The notes beneath the pieces were generated by a model. The model ran no database searches. It had not been told where the DNA came from and saw only the letters and a program-made list of their open reading frames with translations. This document shows, piece after piece, positions 10,755-20,998 of a stretch of DNA of 64,000 nucleotides (the stretch's first letter is position 1; every line of letters begins with the position of its first letter). A program made the position numbers and the translations under genes. Origin of the DNA: Malassezia japonica (lineage: Eukaryota > Basidiomycota > Malasseziomycetes > Malasseziales > Malasseziaceae); contig NC_083370.1 in assembly GCF_029542785.1 (NCBI RefSeq), forward strand, positions 1,858,001-1,922,000. The letters run 5' to 3'.

Positions 10755-10762
10755 TCACGTGA
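10755..10762. promoter_or_regulatory. TCACGTGA palindrome in the DUF423/nucleoporin divergent promoter
   Basis: Lies in the 68-bp divergent spacer, 25 bp from the DUF423 start and 36 bp from the nucleoporin start, so it could serve both genes. Confidence 0.5.
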
Positions 10763-10798
10763 CCTACGGGCGCCACGACGAACCTTTGTCGTCCTGCG

Positions 10799-13700
10799 AT
10801 GTTTGGCTCGTCGCACTCGCGCCAGCGTGCGCAGGATAGCTCCATGTGGCTAGCCGACGGGTCACACACCCAGAGCACGCCAAAAGGCTCACAGGAGACC
10901 GAAGTGCCGCAGAAAAGCGGCCTCATGCAGAGTATCGGCAGCCGCCTGCTGCGGGCCGTTCCCTGGTCGAGTCCCCGGCGGAGCGTGCTGCCTACGCACG
11001 ACGAACCTACGCCTCCGAAACGACCCAGGATTGAACAGGTACAGCACACGCCTGAGCGTGCGTCGTATACACCCGCCAAATCGACGCTACCGCCGCCAAA
11101 CTATACGCCGGATCGCACCGCACTCTTTGCTCGTGCTGCGACGCCGAGTGCACTGCGCAGCCGCGGCCAGCTGACGCCTGCGCGTGCGCGCGCATTGCCT
11201 GGAGGACAGGGTATCCCTGCAAGCGCGTCGACTGGCGGCCTGACGCCGGGCAAGTCGTCTTGGAGCACACTGCATCTCGGCCCGACGCAGACGCCGTCGC
11301 TCTCGACGCACCCTTCGCTCCGCGACTTTGTGCCACAAAAGAGCAGCGCGTCGCCGCGACTGCCCGTCAAGACACCGCGCGCGCCGGCGAAGGATGCACC
11401 GCTCCCTGCCTCGGCATCACACAGCTCCGTGCTCGGCAAGCGCGACGAGACTGCTGCCGAGGTTGAGCACGAGGATACGCCGTCGGCACGCAAGCGCCGC
11501 ATGGTCTGGGACCCCGAGATGGGCTTTGTCGATGCTGACGACCTCGAGGCACGCCGCCCCAAGCCGCCGCCGCCCCAGAACGAGGCCGAACGCATTCTGC
11601 GTGCGCTCGAAAGCATGCGTACGCCGCTCGGCGACGCGCGTCGCGAAGGCATCGTGCGATCGCAGTCGATGCCGTCGTGGCACACCTCGTCGATCTCGGT
11701 CCCGCTGCCGACCACGGATACGAATACGTCGCCGGCGTCGCGCTCGCCGGCGCGCAGCATTGCGCCGCACTCGCGCTCGACGCAGCGCATCCAGCAACTA
11801 CGTCGCACGCAGGTAGGCCAGAAGCCCAGCATGCGCTCAAAGCTGCGCAACTCGGTGCAGGCCAGCGAGATTTACGACCACGTCACACCGGACGAAGAGG
11901 AACAAGTCGCACACGAAGTGCTTGGCCTCGACGACGATGCGATGCGCGAAGAAGAGCTCGAGATGCCTGTCGAGGCGCCTGTCCGCCGCTCGCGCCGTAC
12001 CAAGGCCAAGACAAAGGCGACACAAACCGAAACCGAGCCCGAGGCGCCGAAGCCGGCCAAGGCCGAGGCGCCTGCCAAGGCCGAGGCGCCCGTGCCGCCT
12101 GCGCAGCCCGAGCCCAAGGCGGAGGCGCCTGCCAAAAAGGACAACTTCTCGGTGCGTGCGGACGACGAACCGGACAGCAAGCGGTCCGTGCTCCGCCAAG
12201 GCTCGACCAAGCAGAGCAGGCGGCACGCGCCGTCTGGCCGTATTACCGCATTTGACGATGACGAGGAGGAGGACGATATGCCCCAGTCAGAGGAGTTGGA
12301 AAAGATCAAGCTGCCTACGAGCCTCTTCCCGACGAACTTTTCGTTCGAGACCGAGAAGAAGGAGGCCAAGGCGGCAGCTCCTGCGCCTCCTGCCGAGACG
12401 ACGCCCAAGGACTCTGGCTCGCTGCTTGGCCGCCTGAGCGCGCCGCAGCCGTCGACGACGCCGGCCAAGGCGCCTGCCGCCGGCTCGACGCTCTTTGGCG
12501 CGAAGCCGGCCGAGGACAAGCCCCAAGACAAGGGCTCGTCGTTCTTTGCGGCGCCGCCCGCGAGCACCAGCAGCTCGCTGAGCACCGAGAAGAACGATGG
12601 ACCGGTGCCCTCGTTTTTCGGCAAGCCCGCTGCTCCGTCCGAGCCCAAGGGCTCGCTCGGCCTTGCAAGTGCGTTTGGCAAACCCGCCGAGGACAAGTCG
12701 AGCAGTTTCTCGTTCGGTGCGCCCAAGCCTGCCGAGGACAAGCCTGCCGAGGCCCCCAAGCCGAGCGCGTTCTCGTTCGGCAATGACAAGCCGGCGGACA
12801 AGCCTGCCGAGGCACCCAAGCCCGCGGGTGGCTTTTCGTTCGGTTCCAAGCCCGCCGACGACAAGCCTGCGCCGGCGGCCGACAAGCCTGCCGGCGGCTT
12901 TTCGTTCAACAAGCCTGCCGAGGACAAGCCGAGCGGGTTTTCATTTGGCGCGCCCAAGCCCGCCGAGGACAAGCCGAGCGGTTTCTCGTTTGGCGCGCCG
13001 AAGCCTGCCGAAGAAAACAAGGACAAACCTGCCAGCGGCTTTTCATTCGGTGCGCCGAAGCCTACAGAAGAGAACAAGGACAAGCCTGCGAGCGGCTTTT
13101 CATTCGGCGCGCCCAAGCCCGCCGAAGAGAACCAGGACAAGCCTGCCAGCGGCTTCTCGTTTGGCGCACCCAAGCCTGCGGACGAGAACAAGGAAAAGCC
13201 TACCAACGGCTTCTCGTTTGGCGCGCCGAAGCCTGCGGACGAGAACAAGGACAAGCCTGCCGGTGGCTTTTCGTTCAGCAAGCCCGCCGAGGCCAAGCCG
13301 AGCGGCTTTTCGTTCGGCGCCAAGCCTGCTGAGCAGCCTGCCCTCTCGTTCGGTGCAAAGCCGGACGAAGGCAAGGACAAGCCCGCGTTCGCATTCACTG
13401 CGAAACCCACCGAATCCGAGAAGCCAGCGGCGTCTGGCTTCTCGTTTGGATCCAAGCCGGATGCGCCAGCGGCGCCTGACGCGTCCAGCACGGGTCCCAA
13501 GCCCACGTTTGGCTTCGGCGGAGCAACCGACTCTGCCAAGGATACCGAAAAGTCCGCACCATTCTCCTTTGCTTCTGCGGACAAGAAACCGGAAGAGAGC
13601 AAGCCGAGTGCGTTTGGCGCGGCCGATGCAAAGCCCGGCTTCTCGTTCGGCGCGCCAGCCGACAAGGCCCCGCAGTTTGGCGAGAAGCGTGACCGCGACG

Positions 13701-14664
13701 AGGACGAGCCTGCCTCGAAGCGTGCGGCGCCTGGCCTGAGCGCGGCCGCTGCGCCATTTACCCTTGGCAAGCCGGCCGAGAAGCCGGCGGTGTCGTTTGG
13801 CGCCAAGTCCGACACGCCCGCGTTTGGCGCAAAGCCCGCCGAGAGCGCGCCATCTTTTGGCTTTGGCGCGAAGCCGGACACTCCCACGTTTGGCGCGAAG
13901 CCCACCGAGACGCCCGCGTTTGGCACAAAGCCCGCCGAGACGCCCGCGTTTGGCTTCGGAGCCAAGCCTGCCGAGGCGCCCGGAGCCAAGCCCGCCGACA
14001 CGCCTTCGTTCTCGTTCGGCGCCAAGCCCGACGGTGACAAGCCCGCATTTGCTTTTGGCTCCGCACCCGCCTCTGCGCCCGGCTCGTCCGGCTCGTCGCC
14101 CGCACCGACGACCAGCTTCTCGTTTACGAACAACGAGGCAAAGCCCAGCTTCGCGTTCGGCACGTCGGCCGAGGCGAGCCCCGCCAGCGGCTCTCCTGCG
14201 CCGTTCGCATTCAACGCCGGCGCGCCGGCGACGGGCTTTGGTGCGCCGGGCGGCTTCAGCGGCCCCGCGTCACCCGCGCCTGCGACAACGCCCACCACAT
14301 CGTTCTCCTTTACGCAAAACACGCCAGCGGCACCCAACTTTACGTTTGGTGGCGGGGCGCCCGCGGCGCCTGGCCCCCAGCAGCGGGGCCCGCCGCTGCG
14401 GGCTCCCCTGCGCCGTTCGCCTTTGGCACCGGGACGCCGCCGCCGCAGCCTACGACGCCGAGCACGTTTGCCTTTAATGCGCCGTCGCCCGCGCCGCCGG
14501 CCTTTGGCTTTGGCAACACTTCGGCGCCCGGCTCGCCGGCCCCCCCGAGCTTTGGCACGCCGCCGCCCGGAGCTGGTGGTGGCCTGTTTAATATGGGTGC
14601 GCCGCCTGCGGCCGCGCCTGGCGGCCGGCAAATCAAGCCGCTGCGCCAGCCTCGTCGACGTTAG
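10799..14664 (+). CDS. FG nucleoporin, NUP1/NUP153-like (apparent frameshift near 3' end)
   Basis: About 1288 residues. The N-terminus is basic and Ser/Pro-rich (GLMQSIGSRLLRAVPW), then a charged linker and a long FG domain of SGFSFGAPKPAEE-type repeats and FG/FGFGAKP motifs. The frame opened at 10799 loses FG character at about 14385 and becomes Arg-rich, while the frame shifted to position 1 continues PFAFG, AFGFGN, SFGTPPPGAGGG and ends RQIKPLRQPRRR with TAG at 14662-14664. That basic tail resembles the C-terminus of Nup153. I therefore place the real end at 14664; the unshifted frame stops at 14668. Likely nuclear-basket side FG-Nup; exact orthology is inferred. Confidence 0.75.
12690..13340 (+). 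repeat. Tandem FG repeats with PKPAEENKDKPASGFSFGA units
   Basis: About ten imperfect copies of a roughly 20-residue unit, several nearly identical at the DNA level (cores at 12946-13250). The spacers are Lys/Glu/Pro-rich, unlike the later uncharged FG section, so the FG domain has a charged and a cohesive half. Confidence 0.85.
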
Positions 14665-14690
14665 CTAGGTAGTGCGTGGTATACGATCTA

Positions 14691-16985
14691 CTAATCCTTC
14701 ACCCATTCGTTCGTTTTGAGCTCTGCGAGGAGCTGGTCGAGGTGCTCGGCCGTGTGCCCCCCTTCTGGCGTGGGCTCGACCGGCCCGAGCATAGGCATCG
14801 TCGCCGCCGGCACCGGGTCGCTGGTCCGTGGGCTCGCGTTGTGCGACCTGCGCATGCGCGATTCGCCCGAGACTATGCGCGGGCTGCGGCGCTGGCCCGA
14901 CGGGATGCGGCGCGAAAGGTTCGAGGCGCCCGGCGGCGTGTCGCCTGTAGCGAGTGGCGTGACGACCGACGAGTCGCTTGTTGGGGGTGTCGTCAAGAGG
15001 CCCATCTTTGCAGCGGCGCGCATGCTGGGCAAAGAGAGGTGGGAAGGGCTTGAAAGGGACTGGGTGAACGAGTCGTCTTCGGACGTTGCTGGCGATGGCG
15101 CCAAAGGATCGAAGCGCCGGCGATGCGCACTTTCCGGTGTATGCACCGACGCGAGGCCCGCGCGGGTGCGGGCGATGGAGCGGTATGCGTCGCGGTCGTT
15201 TGGCGAATCGACCACGGTCGGGACCGGGAGAAGCGGCGCGTCGGTCGGCGGCGCGGACCGCGGCGCGGCGTGCGTCGGCGACGAAGGCTCGTCGCGGGCC
15301 GCGCGCCATGCCAGTGCCTTGGCCGCGAGGTTCGTACTCGCCTTGGACACGGACGCGGCCGTGTTGCTGTCCTGCAGCGCCTCGGTGTACCTTTTGAAGA
15401 GCGCGCGACCAGACGAGAGGGGTGTCGTAGGCGAAGCGTCCGTGTCGATGGGCGGCAAGCGCTTGGTCGGTGTGTGGGGCGCGTCGCGGTCCAGCGACGG
15501 ACGCGCGCGCTCCGATGCACTCGATCCACGGCGCATTGGCGCGCTTTCCGGGGCCCACGTCGCGGAGCGCACCGGCGCATTGAGCGAGCGCTGGACCGTC
15601 GCCGCGAGGCGCTCCTGCAGCGACGTGTTGCGCTGCGGCCGCCGCGGTTCGCCCACCGGCGCGCGGCGTGCGTCGGCATTGCGCGGCAGCGGCTGTTCGG
15701 CCTTACGGCGTGCATTCAACGTCAAGGCGGCGGCAAGGATCGGCGCGACGTCCTGCTCGGGGTATTGCTGCAGCACGCCGAGTGTCTGCTGGAAAGCGTC
15801 CGGGGGCGTCTCGGACTGGGGCGTGTCGAATCCCCCGGGGATGCGCGGCGCAAAGCGGCGGGGCGATGGGACTTGGACAGGCGGGTCGAGGAGGCGCCCA
15901 CGCACATGCATCAGCATGGCACAGCCGACGTCCACCAAGAAGGCAATCTTTTCGTTCGGCGCCGGCCCCTCGATCGGGCTGGGGGCGGCGTCGAGCGAGC
16001 CTTGGGCCAGGAGCACGTCCCAAATCTGGAGCACGGCAGGCCACGGAAACTCGGCGGCGTAGAGGCACACGAGGTAGCGCAGCGAGTAGTACGGCAGGCG
16101 TGGGTCGAGGCCCGTGTCGCGGAGTGCCGTGGCCAGCGTAGGATCTTGGGCGGCGAGCTGCGCCGAGAAGCGGTGCAGTGCGTGCGCCATGCCATTGTCC
16201 GGCATACGTGCGCCGGCGCGGAGCGGCTCGGCGAGGTCGCGCATCGCCGCGAGTGTCGTCGCATCGCCGTGACCAAAGTCGTACACCTCGCGCAGCTCGC
16301 CGATTAGCAGCGAGAAGCACCAGAACGCATCGGCCTCCGCCTCGACCGTGTTGCCGATCGCGAGCACTTCGGCCCAGTCGTCCGGCGCATCCTTGAGGGG
16401 CGTATCGCGCGTCGCAAAGAATGCGCGCAGGAGGACATGCAAAATCTCGTGCATCCCCTGTACGTACCCCACCGATGGATTGAGCATCGCATAGAGGTAG
16501 AGAATGCGGAGCATCGCATGCCACTGTCGATCGACGAACCGCTCGCCGTGTGGCGGCCGATCGCGCTGCGCAGAGTAGGCAAAGTCGCGGTTGATCGTCT
16601 CGAGCCGGTCGAGCAGCTCATGCCGCACCGATGCCTTGGGCCACGGCGCGCGGCAGTCGTAAAAGTCGGGGTCGGCTTCCGATGCCCGAAAGAGGTCTTT
16701 GTACACCTGGTCGAGCACCTTGTCCGGCGCACGTTCCCCGGGCACAAATCTGTCTATAGCCAGGTCCGACAGGAAGCGAAAGTACTCGCTGCGGCGCCGG
16801 CGGAGCGTCGCGAGCCAGCTCGCCTTGGCCAGCGGCAGGTAGCCCAGGAGGAGCTGGTAGGCCTGGGTGCGTACCCAGTCTGGAAGTGCCCGGAGCGCAC
16901 CTGCCGTGCACTCGCTCTGCACATAGGCGATCGAAACGACCCCCTCGTGCGCTGGGGCGACTTCGAGCGCGAGCGACGTCCGCAT
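14691..16985 (-). CDS. TBC-domain Rab GTPase-activating protein, TBC1D13-like
   Basis: 764 residues in one exon. The TBC domain fills the N-terminal half: ALPDWVRTQAYQLLLGYLP, the arginine-finger motif VYKDLFR, the glutamine-finger motif YVQGMHEIL, then DAFWCFSLLIGELREVYDF and LQIWDVLL. The arrangement, including the insert before YVQG, is like TBC1D13. The C-terminal half (about residues 440-764) is Ser/Pro/Arg-rich and without recognisable domains. The start at 16985 leaves an 66-bp divergent spacer to CDC50; the longer in-frame extension overlaps CDC50 and is discarded. Stop lies 26 bp from the nucleoporin stop. Confidence 0.85.
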   Translation of the reverse strand: MRTSLALEVAPAHEGVVSIAYVQSECTAGALRALPDWVRTQAYQLLLGYLPLAKASWLATLRRRRSEYFRFLSDLAIDRFVPGERAPDKVLDQVYKDLFRASEADPDFYDCRAPWPKASVRHELLDRLETINRDFAYSAQRDRPPHGERFVDRQWHAMLRILYLYAMLNPSVGYVQGMHEILHVLLRAFFATRDTPLKDAPDDWAEVLAIGNTVEAEADAFWCFSLLIGELREVYDFGHGDATTLAAMRDLAEPLRAGARMPDNGMAHALHRFSAQLAAQDPTLATALRDTGLDPRLPYYSLRYLVCLYAAEFPWPAVLQIWDVLLAQGSLDAAPSPIEGPAPNEKIAFLVDVGCAMLMHVRGRLLDPPVQVPSPRRFAPRIPGGFDTPQSETPPDAFQQTLGVLQQYPEQDVAPILAAALTLNARRKAEQPLPRNADARRAPVGEPRRPQRNTSLQERLAATVQRSLNAPVRSATWAPESAPMRRGSSASERARPSLDRDAPHTPTKRLPPIDTDASPTTPLSSGRALFKRYTEALQDSNTAASVSKASTNLAAKALAWRAARDEPSSPTHAAPRSAPPTDAPLLPVPTVVDSPNDRDAYRSIARTRAGLASVHTPESAHRRRFDPLAPSPATSEDDSFTQSLSSPSHLSLPSMRAAAKMGLLTTPPTSDSSVVTPLATGDTPPGASNLSRRIPSGQRRSPRIVSGESRMRRSHNASPRTSDPVPAATMPMLGPVEPTPEGGHTAEHLDQLLAELKTNEWVKD

Positions 16986-17045
16986 ATCGTGCCTGCTGCA
17001 CGCGGCGTCCTCCCAGGGCGGGGGGAAACGTCGGTTGCGCCCACG

Positions 17046-17051
17046 CACGTG
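17046..17051. promoter_or_regulatory. CACGTG touching the CDC50 start
   Basis: CACGTG immediately precedes the ATG at 17052. If it is a promoter box, the true start of CDC50 is more likely the second in-frame ATG at 17073. Confidence 0.35.
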
Positions 17052-18317
17052 ATGTATGCCTTGGACGCTGCCATGTTGTCCCGATGGCGCGGTGGAAAAG
17101 GCAAGGCGCAGGAGCCTGCCAACGAGGACGATGCGGAGAACGAACAGAACAATGAGGGAGGCGATAAGAAGAAGGCGTACATGACGCAGCGGCCCGCGAA
17201 TACGGCGCTGCGGCAGCAGCGTCTCAAGGCGTGGCACCCGATCCTGTCCCACGCGACGGTGTTGCCTCTGTTGGTCGGCGTCGGGGTGTTGTTCGCGATC
17301 ATGGGTGCAGTGATGTACTGGTCGGTGCTAAACGTGGACGAGTTCACGCTCGACTATACCGAGTGCCGTCACCTGCAGCCGAACGCGCCGCCGGCCGACA
17401 TGCCGAGCGACAAGTTTTGGTACCACATGTCCAAGATGAACGCGTCGGCGTACGCGCCGCCGCAGTGGAGCATGCAGCCGATCGAGGTGCCGCAGGGAAA
17501 CCCCCCTGCGTTCCGCTGCATGATCTCCTTTAGCGTGCCGAACCAGATGGACGGCGGAGTCTTTTTGTACTACCGTCTGACGAACTACTACCAGAACCAC
17601 CGCCGCTACCTCAAGAGCATGGACTATATGCAGCTCATGAACAAGCCGCGCACGCCCGACCAGCTTGGCTCAGGGCAGTGCAAGCCGCTCGGCCGCGATC
17701 CCAACACCGGCAAGGGCATCTACCCTTGCGGCCTGATTGCCAACAGCGTCTTTAACGATACCTTTGGCAACCCCCAGCTCCTCGATGCACAAGGCCAAGT
17801 CGTGCGCAACTACACGATGAGCGAGAAAAACATCGTGTGGCCGGAAGAGTGGAAGCACTACGAGGCGCCGACGTACAAGGCCGCCGACATTGTCCCGCCG
17901 CCGTTCTGGCTGGGAGCGACGGGGCCGTTTGGCTTCCCGAATGGGTACGAGGAAGGCCACGTGTTTAACCCGCGCGAAAACGAGCACTTTATGGTGTGGA
18001 TGCGCACCGCGGCCTTCCCCACGTTCCGCAAGCTGTACAAGCGCAACGACGACGAGCCACTGACCGTCGGCCGCTACACACTCGAGATCCACGACAACTA
18101 CCCGGTGAGCATGTTTGACGGGACCAAGTCGGTGGTCATCAGCAGCACCGCGTGGATCGGTGGCCGCAACCTCGAGATTGGCCTGTCGCACATTGCTGTC
18201 GCGGCGCTGTGCTTTGCCCTGGCATTGGCGCTTGCCGCGAAGCAGCTCGTCAAGCCACGGCGGCCGGGCGATTTGAGTTATCTGAGTTGGAATAACCCGC
18301 AAAATACTGCGCGGTAG
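17052..18317 (+). CDS. CDC50/LEM3-family P4-ATPase (flippase) subunit
   Basis: 421 residues (414 from the Met at 17073). Charged cytoplasmic N-terminus, first membrane span near residue 75-95 (VLPLLVGVGVLFAIMG), large lumenal domain with the family signatures TLDYTEC, MDGGVFLYYRLTNYYQNHRRY, CGLIANSVFNDTF, then a WxRTAAFPTFRKLY block, and a second span near the C-terminus (LSHIAVAALCFALALALA). CDC50 proteins are obligate partners of aminophospholipid flippases in Golgi, endosome and plasma membrane. Which paralogue (Cdc50, Lem3, Crf1) cannot be told from sequence alone. Its TAG stop is followed at once by CTA; the GTPBP1-like gene converges after 12 bp. Confidence 0.92.
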   Translation: MYALDAAMLSRWRGGKGKAQEPANEDDAENEQNNEGGDKKKAYMTQRPANTALRQQRLKAWHPILSHATVLPLLVGVGVLFAIMGAVMYWSVLNVDEFTLDYTECRHLQPNAPPADMPSDKFWYHMSKMNASAYAPPQWSMQPIEVPQGNPPAFRCMISFSVPNQMDGGVFLYYRLTNYYQNHRRYLKSMDYMQLMNKPRTPDQLGSGQCKPLGRDPNTGKGIYPCGLIANSVFNDTFGNPQLLDAQGQVVRNYTMSEKNIVWPEEWKHYEAPTYKAADIVPPPFWLGATGPFGFPNGYEEGHVFNPRENEHFMVWMRTAAFPTFRKLYKRNDDEPLTVGRYTLEIHDNYPVSMFDGTKSVVISSTAWIGGRNLEIGLSHIAVAALCFALALALAAKQLVKPRRPGDLSYLSWNNPQNTAR

Positions 18318-18329
18318 CTAATAGTACAT

Positions 18330-20096
18330 CTACGCTGTTCCCGATAACCGCGTCGCTGGAGGCACGGCAAACGTCGCAGGGCCCGCGCCCCCGGCACCGA
18401 GGCGGTCGTGGGGGAGCGTCGGACGCAGAATCATGCCCTCGCTCACGCCACGCACCACACCGACGAGCCGCGTCTTGCCCTCGCGGGCAATGAGCTTGGT
18501 GCCGGGCGTGATGTACTCGGCGGCGGCCATGAACCGCAGGCGGACGCGCGCGCGGTCTCCCATGCGCACCACCGGCTTGCTCTCGTCGACATAGTGCGTC
18601 GTCCGCGTATCGGCCTTGGCGATCGCGACAATCTTGACAGTCTGGCGGATGCTCGCGGCGTGCAGCACGATGCACGAGCCGAGCGACAGGGTGGTGCTGT
18701 GGTACAGACACAGCACCTCGGCCTCAAACTCTTGGTGCACCACCGGGGGGACCGAGGTGCGCGCGAGGAGCATCATGCCCTTGCGCACCTGGTTTCGCCG
18801 CACGCGCTTCAGCGCAAAGCTGATCGACTGCCCGGCGCTGGCGCACTCGACATTCACGCGCTTGCGCTGGATCGAGCGCACGGCCGTCGGGAAGAACTGG
18901 CCAAGACTGTCGGGGCCGAGCAGCAGCGTGTCGCCCACGTTCACGACGCCGGCTGTGAGCACGCCCGAGACGACAGTGCCGACGAACGGCACGCTAAAGA
19001 CGTCGGTGATGGGCATCTCGGCAGGCGCGTGCTGCAGGGGCGCGTACCGTGCCTGGCTCGACGGCAGCAGGTTCAAAAAGGCGCGCAGCAGTCCGAGGTT
19101 CGCACCGGTGACGTTGCTCACCTGGAACACGGGGCAGATGCGCTCGACGGGCAGCTGCGCCGCCGCGTCCGTCACGGCCTGCATCGAGTCCATCACGACC
19201 GGCGTCTTGCGGCAGCCGGGCGACTGCAGCACCTTGCTGATCTGCTTCATGGTCGCCTCGAGCACATGCGCAGGGCACATGTCCACCTTGGTCACCACGA
19301 CGCACACGGGGATGCCGAGCGCGAGCGCGATGCCGAGGTGCTCCTTGCTCATGCCAATCAGACCCGCGTTCGCGCCGACCATCAGCACGACATAGTCGGG
19401 TAGGCCAGACGTCATGCCAAAGACGGTCGTCTTCAAATACCGCTCGTGGCCCGCAAGATCGATAAACGACACAACCTTGGCAGCCTCGCGGCAGACGACC
19501 TCCCACGGCACCTTGCGCACGTTCTCCTCGTCGCGCAGCTCGACCACCGCACGGCCGTCGGCACGGAAGCCCATCACCTCGGTGCCGACGCTTGACGTGC
19601 GGCCCGTGTCCAGCTCGTGCTTGTGCCGAAAGAGGTCGACGCGCGCCTTGCCGCGGCCGTCGTCGAGCGCGCCCTTGGTCAGCACACCAAGCATCGTGCT
19701 CTTGCCGGCGTCGACATTGCCGACAATCGCGACGCGCACCTCGATGTGGTCCTCCACCGCGCGGGGCGCGGCGCGGATCAACACGACCGAGTGGCGGTGG
19801 GGCGTCGCGTACTGGCGCGTGGCACACGCGTCGAGCGCACGCGCAGCATTCTCGAGGTGCTCAATGCAGACATCGTGCATCTCCCACGGCACCTCGACCG
19901 AAACGATCGTGTCGTGCACCTTGGCATCGGCGCCGGCAACAAGCGCGAGGAGCACCTCGCCACCGCCGCGGTCGAGCAGGCGGTGCAGCTCGTGTACAAG
20001 AGGGGTTTGGTCTTGCGTCGTAGTCTCCGTACAAGGGGCATCGGCACATCGTAGGTGCGCGAGCCCCTCAGTCAATTGCTCTATAGCATGGTCCAT
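18330..20096 (-). CDS. GTPBP1/GTPBP2-like translational GTPase
   Basis: 588 residues from the Met at 20096. G1 GNVDAGKST, G3 DLAGH, G4 TKVD and EF-Tu-like domains II/III with FVGTVVSGVLTAGVVNVG. The N-terminal block (LHRLLDRGGGEVLLALVAGAD) and the signature GFRADGR are like mammalian GTPBP1/AGP-1, linked to mRNA surveillance and ribosome rescue. An in-frame Met 14 codons upstream (20138) would leave only 17 bp to the divergent OCA6-like gene, so the downstream start is preferred. Confidence 0.87.
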   Translation of the reverse strand: MDHAIEQLTEGLAHLRCADAPCTETTTQDQTPLVHELHRLLDRGGGEVLLALVAGADAKVHDTIVSVEVPWEMHDVCIEHLENAARALDACATRQYATPHRHSVVLIRAAPRAVEDHIEVRVAIVGNVDAGKSTMLGVLTKGALDDGRGKARVDLFRHKHELDTGRTSSVGTEVMGFRADGRAVVELRDEENVRKVPWEVVCREAAKVVSFIDLAGHERYLKTTVFGMTSGLPDYVVLMVGANAGLIGMSKEHLGIALALGIPVCVVVTKVDMCPAHVLEATMKQISKVLQSPGCRKTPVVMDSMQAVTDAAAQLPVERICPVFQVSNVTGANLGLLRAFLNLLPSSQARYAPLQHAPAEMPITDVFSVPFVGTVVSGVLTAGVVNVGDTLLLGPDSLGQFFPTAVRSIQRKRVNVECASAGQSISFALKRVRRNQVRKGMMLLARTSVPPVVHQEFEAEVLCLYHSTTLSLGSCIVLHAASIRQTVKIVAIAKADTRTTHYVDESKPVVRMGDRARVRLRFMAAAEYITPGTKLIAREGKTRLVGVVRGVSEGMILRPTLPHDRLGAGGAGPATFAVPPATRLSGTA

Positions 20097-20155
20097 AAGG
20101 AAAACCCACGCCACTCGACGCGCCACTGACTCACTCACTCACCCAAAAAAGGCCC

Positions 20156-20967
20156 ATGCGCACGGGCCCTGCCGCACTGCTGAGTCAGCTTGTGCACCAC
20201 GCCATGAGCGCGCCGGGCGGAGGAGGCGAAGCGTTGGCGCTGCAAGTCGCGGCGCAGTGCACACCGCCGGCGTTTGCGCACGTATGTCCTCATATTTTTC
20301 GGTGTGCGGATCCTACGGCACAGAGCGGATCGTTTGCATTCCTCGAGTCGCTGGGGCTGCGCAGTGTCGTTTTGCTCTCGATCGAGTACCCCTCCACGGC
20401 GCTCGAGCAGTTCTGCGCCAAGAACCACGCGGAGCTGCACCACTTTGGCATTGAGCGGCGGTGGCCGACGCCGAACGTGATTGGGCTGCGCGAGGCGTAC
20501 GGCGCGCCGTCGAAAGCAAGCAGCCTTTTCCTGTCGTCGCACGAAATCAACTCGTTCAGCGTGCTCGAGTCGATCGTAAAGGACGCGCTGCAGCTGCTGC
20601 TCGATGTGCGGAACCACCCGGTGCTGGTGACGGATACGTACGTACAATTTCTGACGCAGTGCGGGCATCTTCGAGACGGGCACGCTGCTTGGCTGCCTGC
20701 GCAAGATGCAGGGCTGGAACTTTTTGAGCATCCTCGTCGAAGTACGTTGCCTGTCTGACGCAGTACCGCGGCTTTGCCGGACCTCTTGCGCGAAGCACGA
20801 ACGAGCGCTTCATCGAGATGTTTGATACGGACCTCGTGACGCTCCCCCCCGTCGAGTTCATTCCCGACTGGCTGCTCCCGCCCCAGCAATTCTTTGTCGA
20901 CGAGCAGGAGCGCAGCGATTCGGCGGGCACGTCGGACTCGAGCCGACGCGATAGTCTATCACAATAA
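20156..20967 (+). CDS. OCA6-like tyrosine/inositol-pyrophosphate phosphatase
   Basis: Exons 20156-20637, 20660-20741, 20764-20967, two introns of exactly 22 nt; 255 residues. PFA-DSP fold: HIFRCADPTAQSGSFAFLESLG, VVLLSIEYPS, then VTDTAGIFETGTLLGCLRKMQGWN, followed by EYRGFAGP. The P-loop that in Siw14/Oca1 is HCxxGKxR reads TDTAGIFETGT, with no catalytic Cys, as in OCA2/4/6-type members. A catalytically dead or non-classical role is inferred. In budding yeast these proteins form the OCA complex, needed for oxidant-induced cell-cycle arrest. Confidence 0.82.
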
Positions 20968-20998
20968 TCGAGCCATTGGGTGCATGTATGTGCTATAT

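Noticed and set aside
14340..14400. An intron to explain the nucleoporin frame change
   Set aside because: Available GT...AG pairs lack the local donor hexamers and any CTNAC branch site, and lengths do not fit the required remainder.
11872..14631. 919-codon minus-strand ORF opposite the nucleoporin
   Set aside because: Ala/Gly/Pro/Ser repeats are the mirror of the FG repeats; no start context and no family.
16437..17051. N-terminal extension of CDC50
   Set aside because: It would overlap the TBC gene in antisense; the CDC50 family starts just before the first membrane span.
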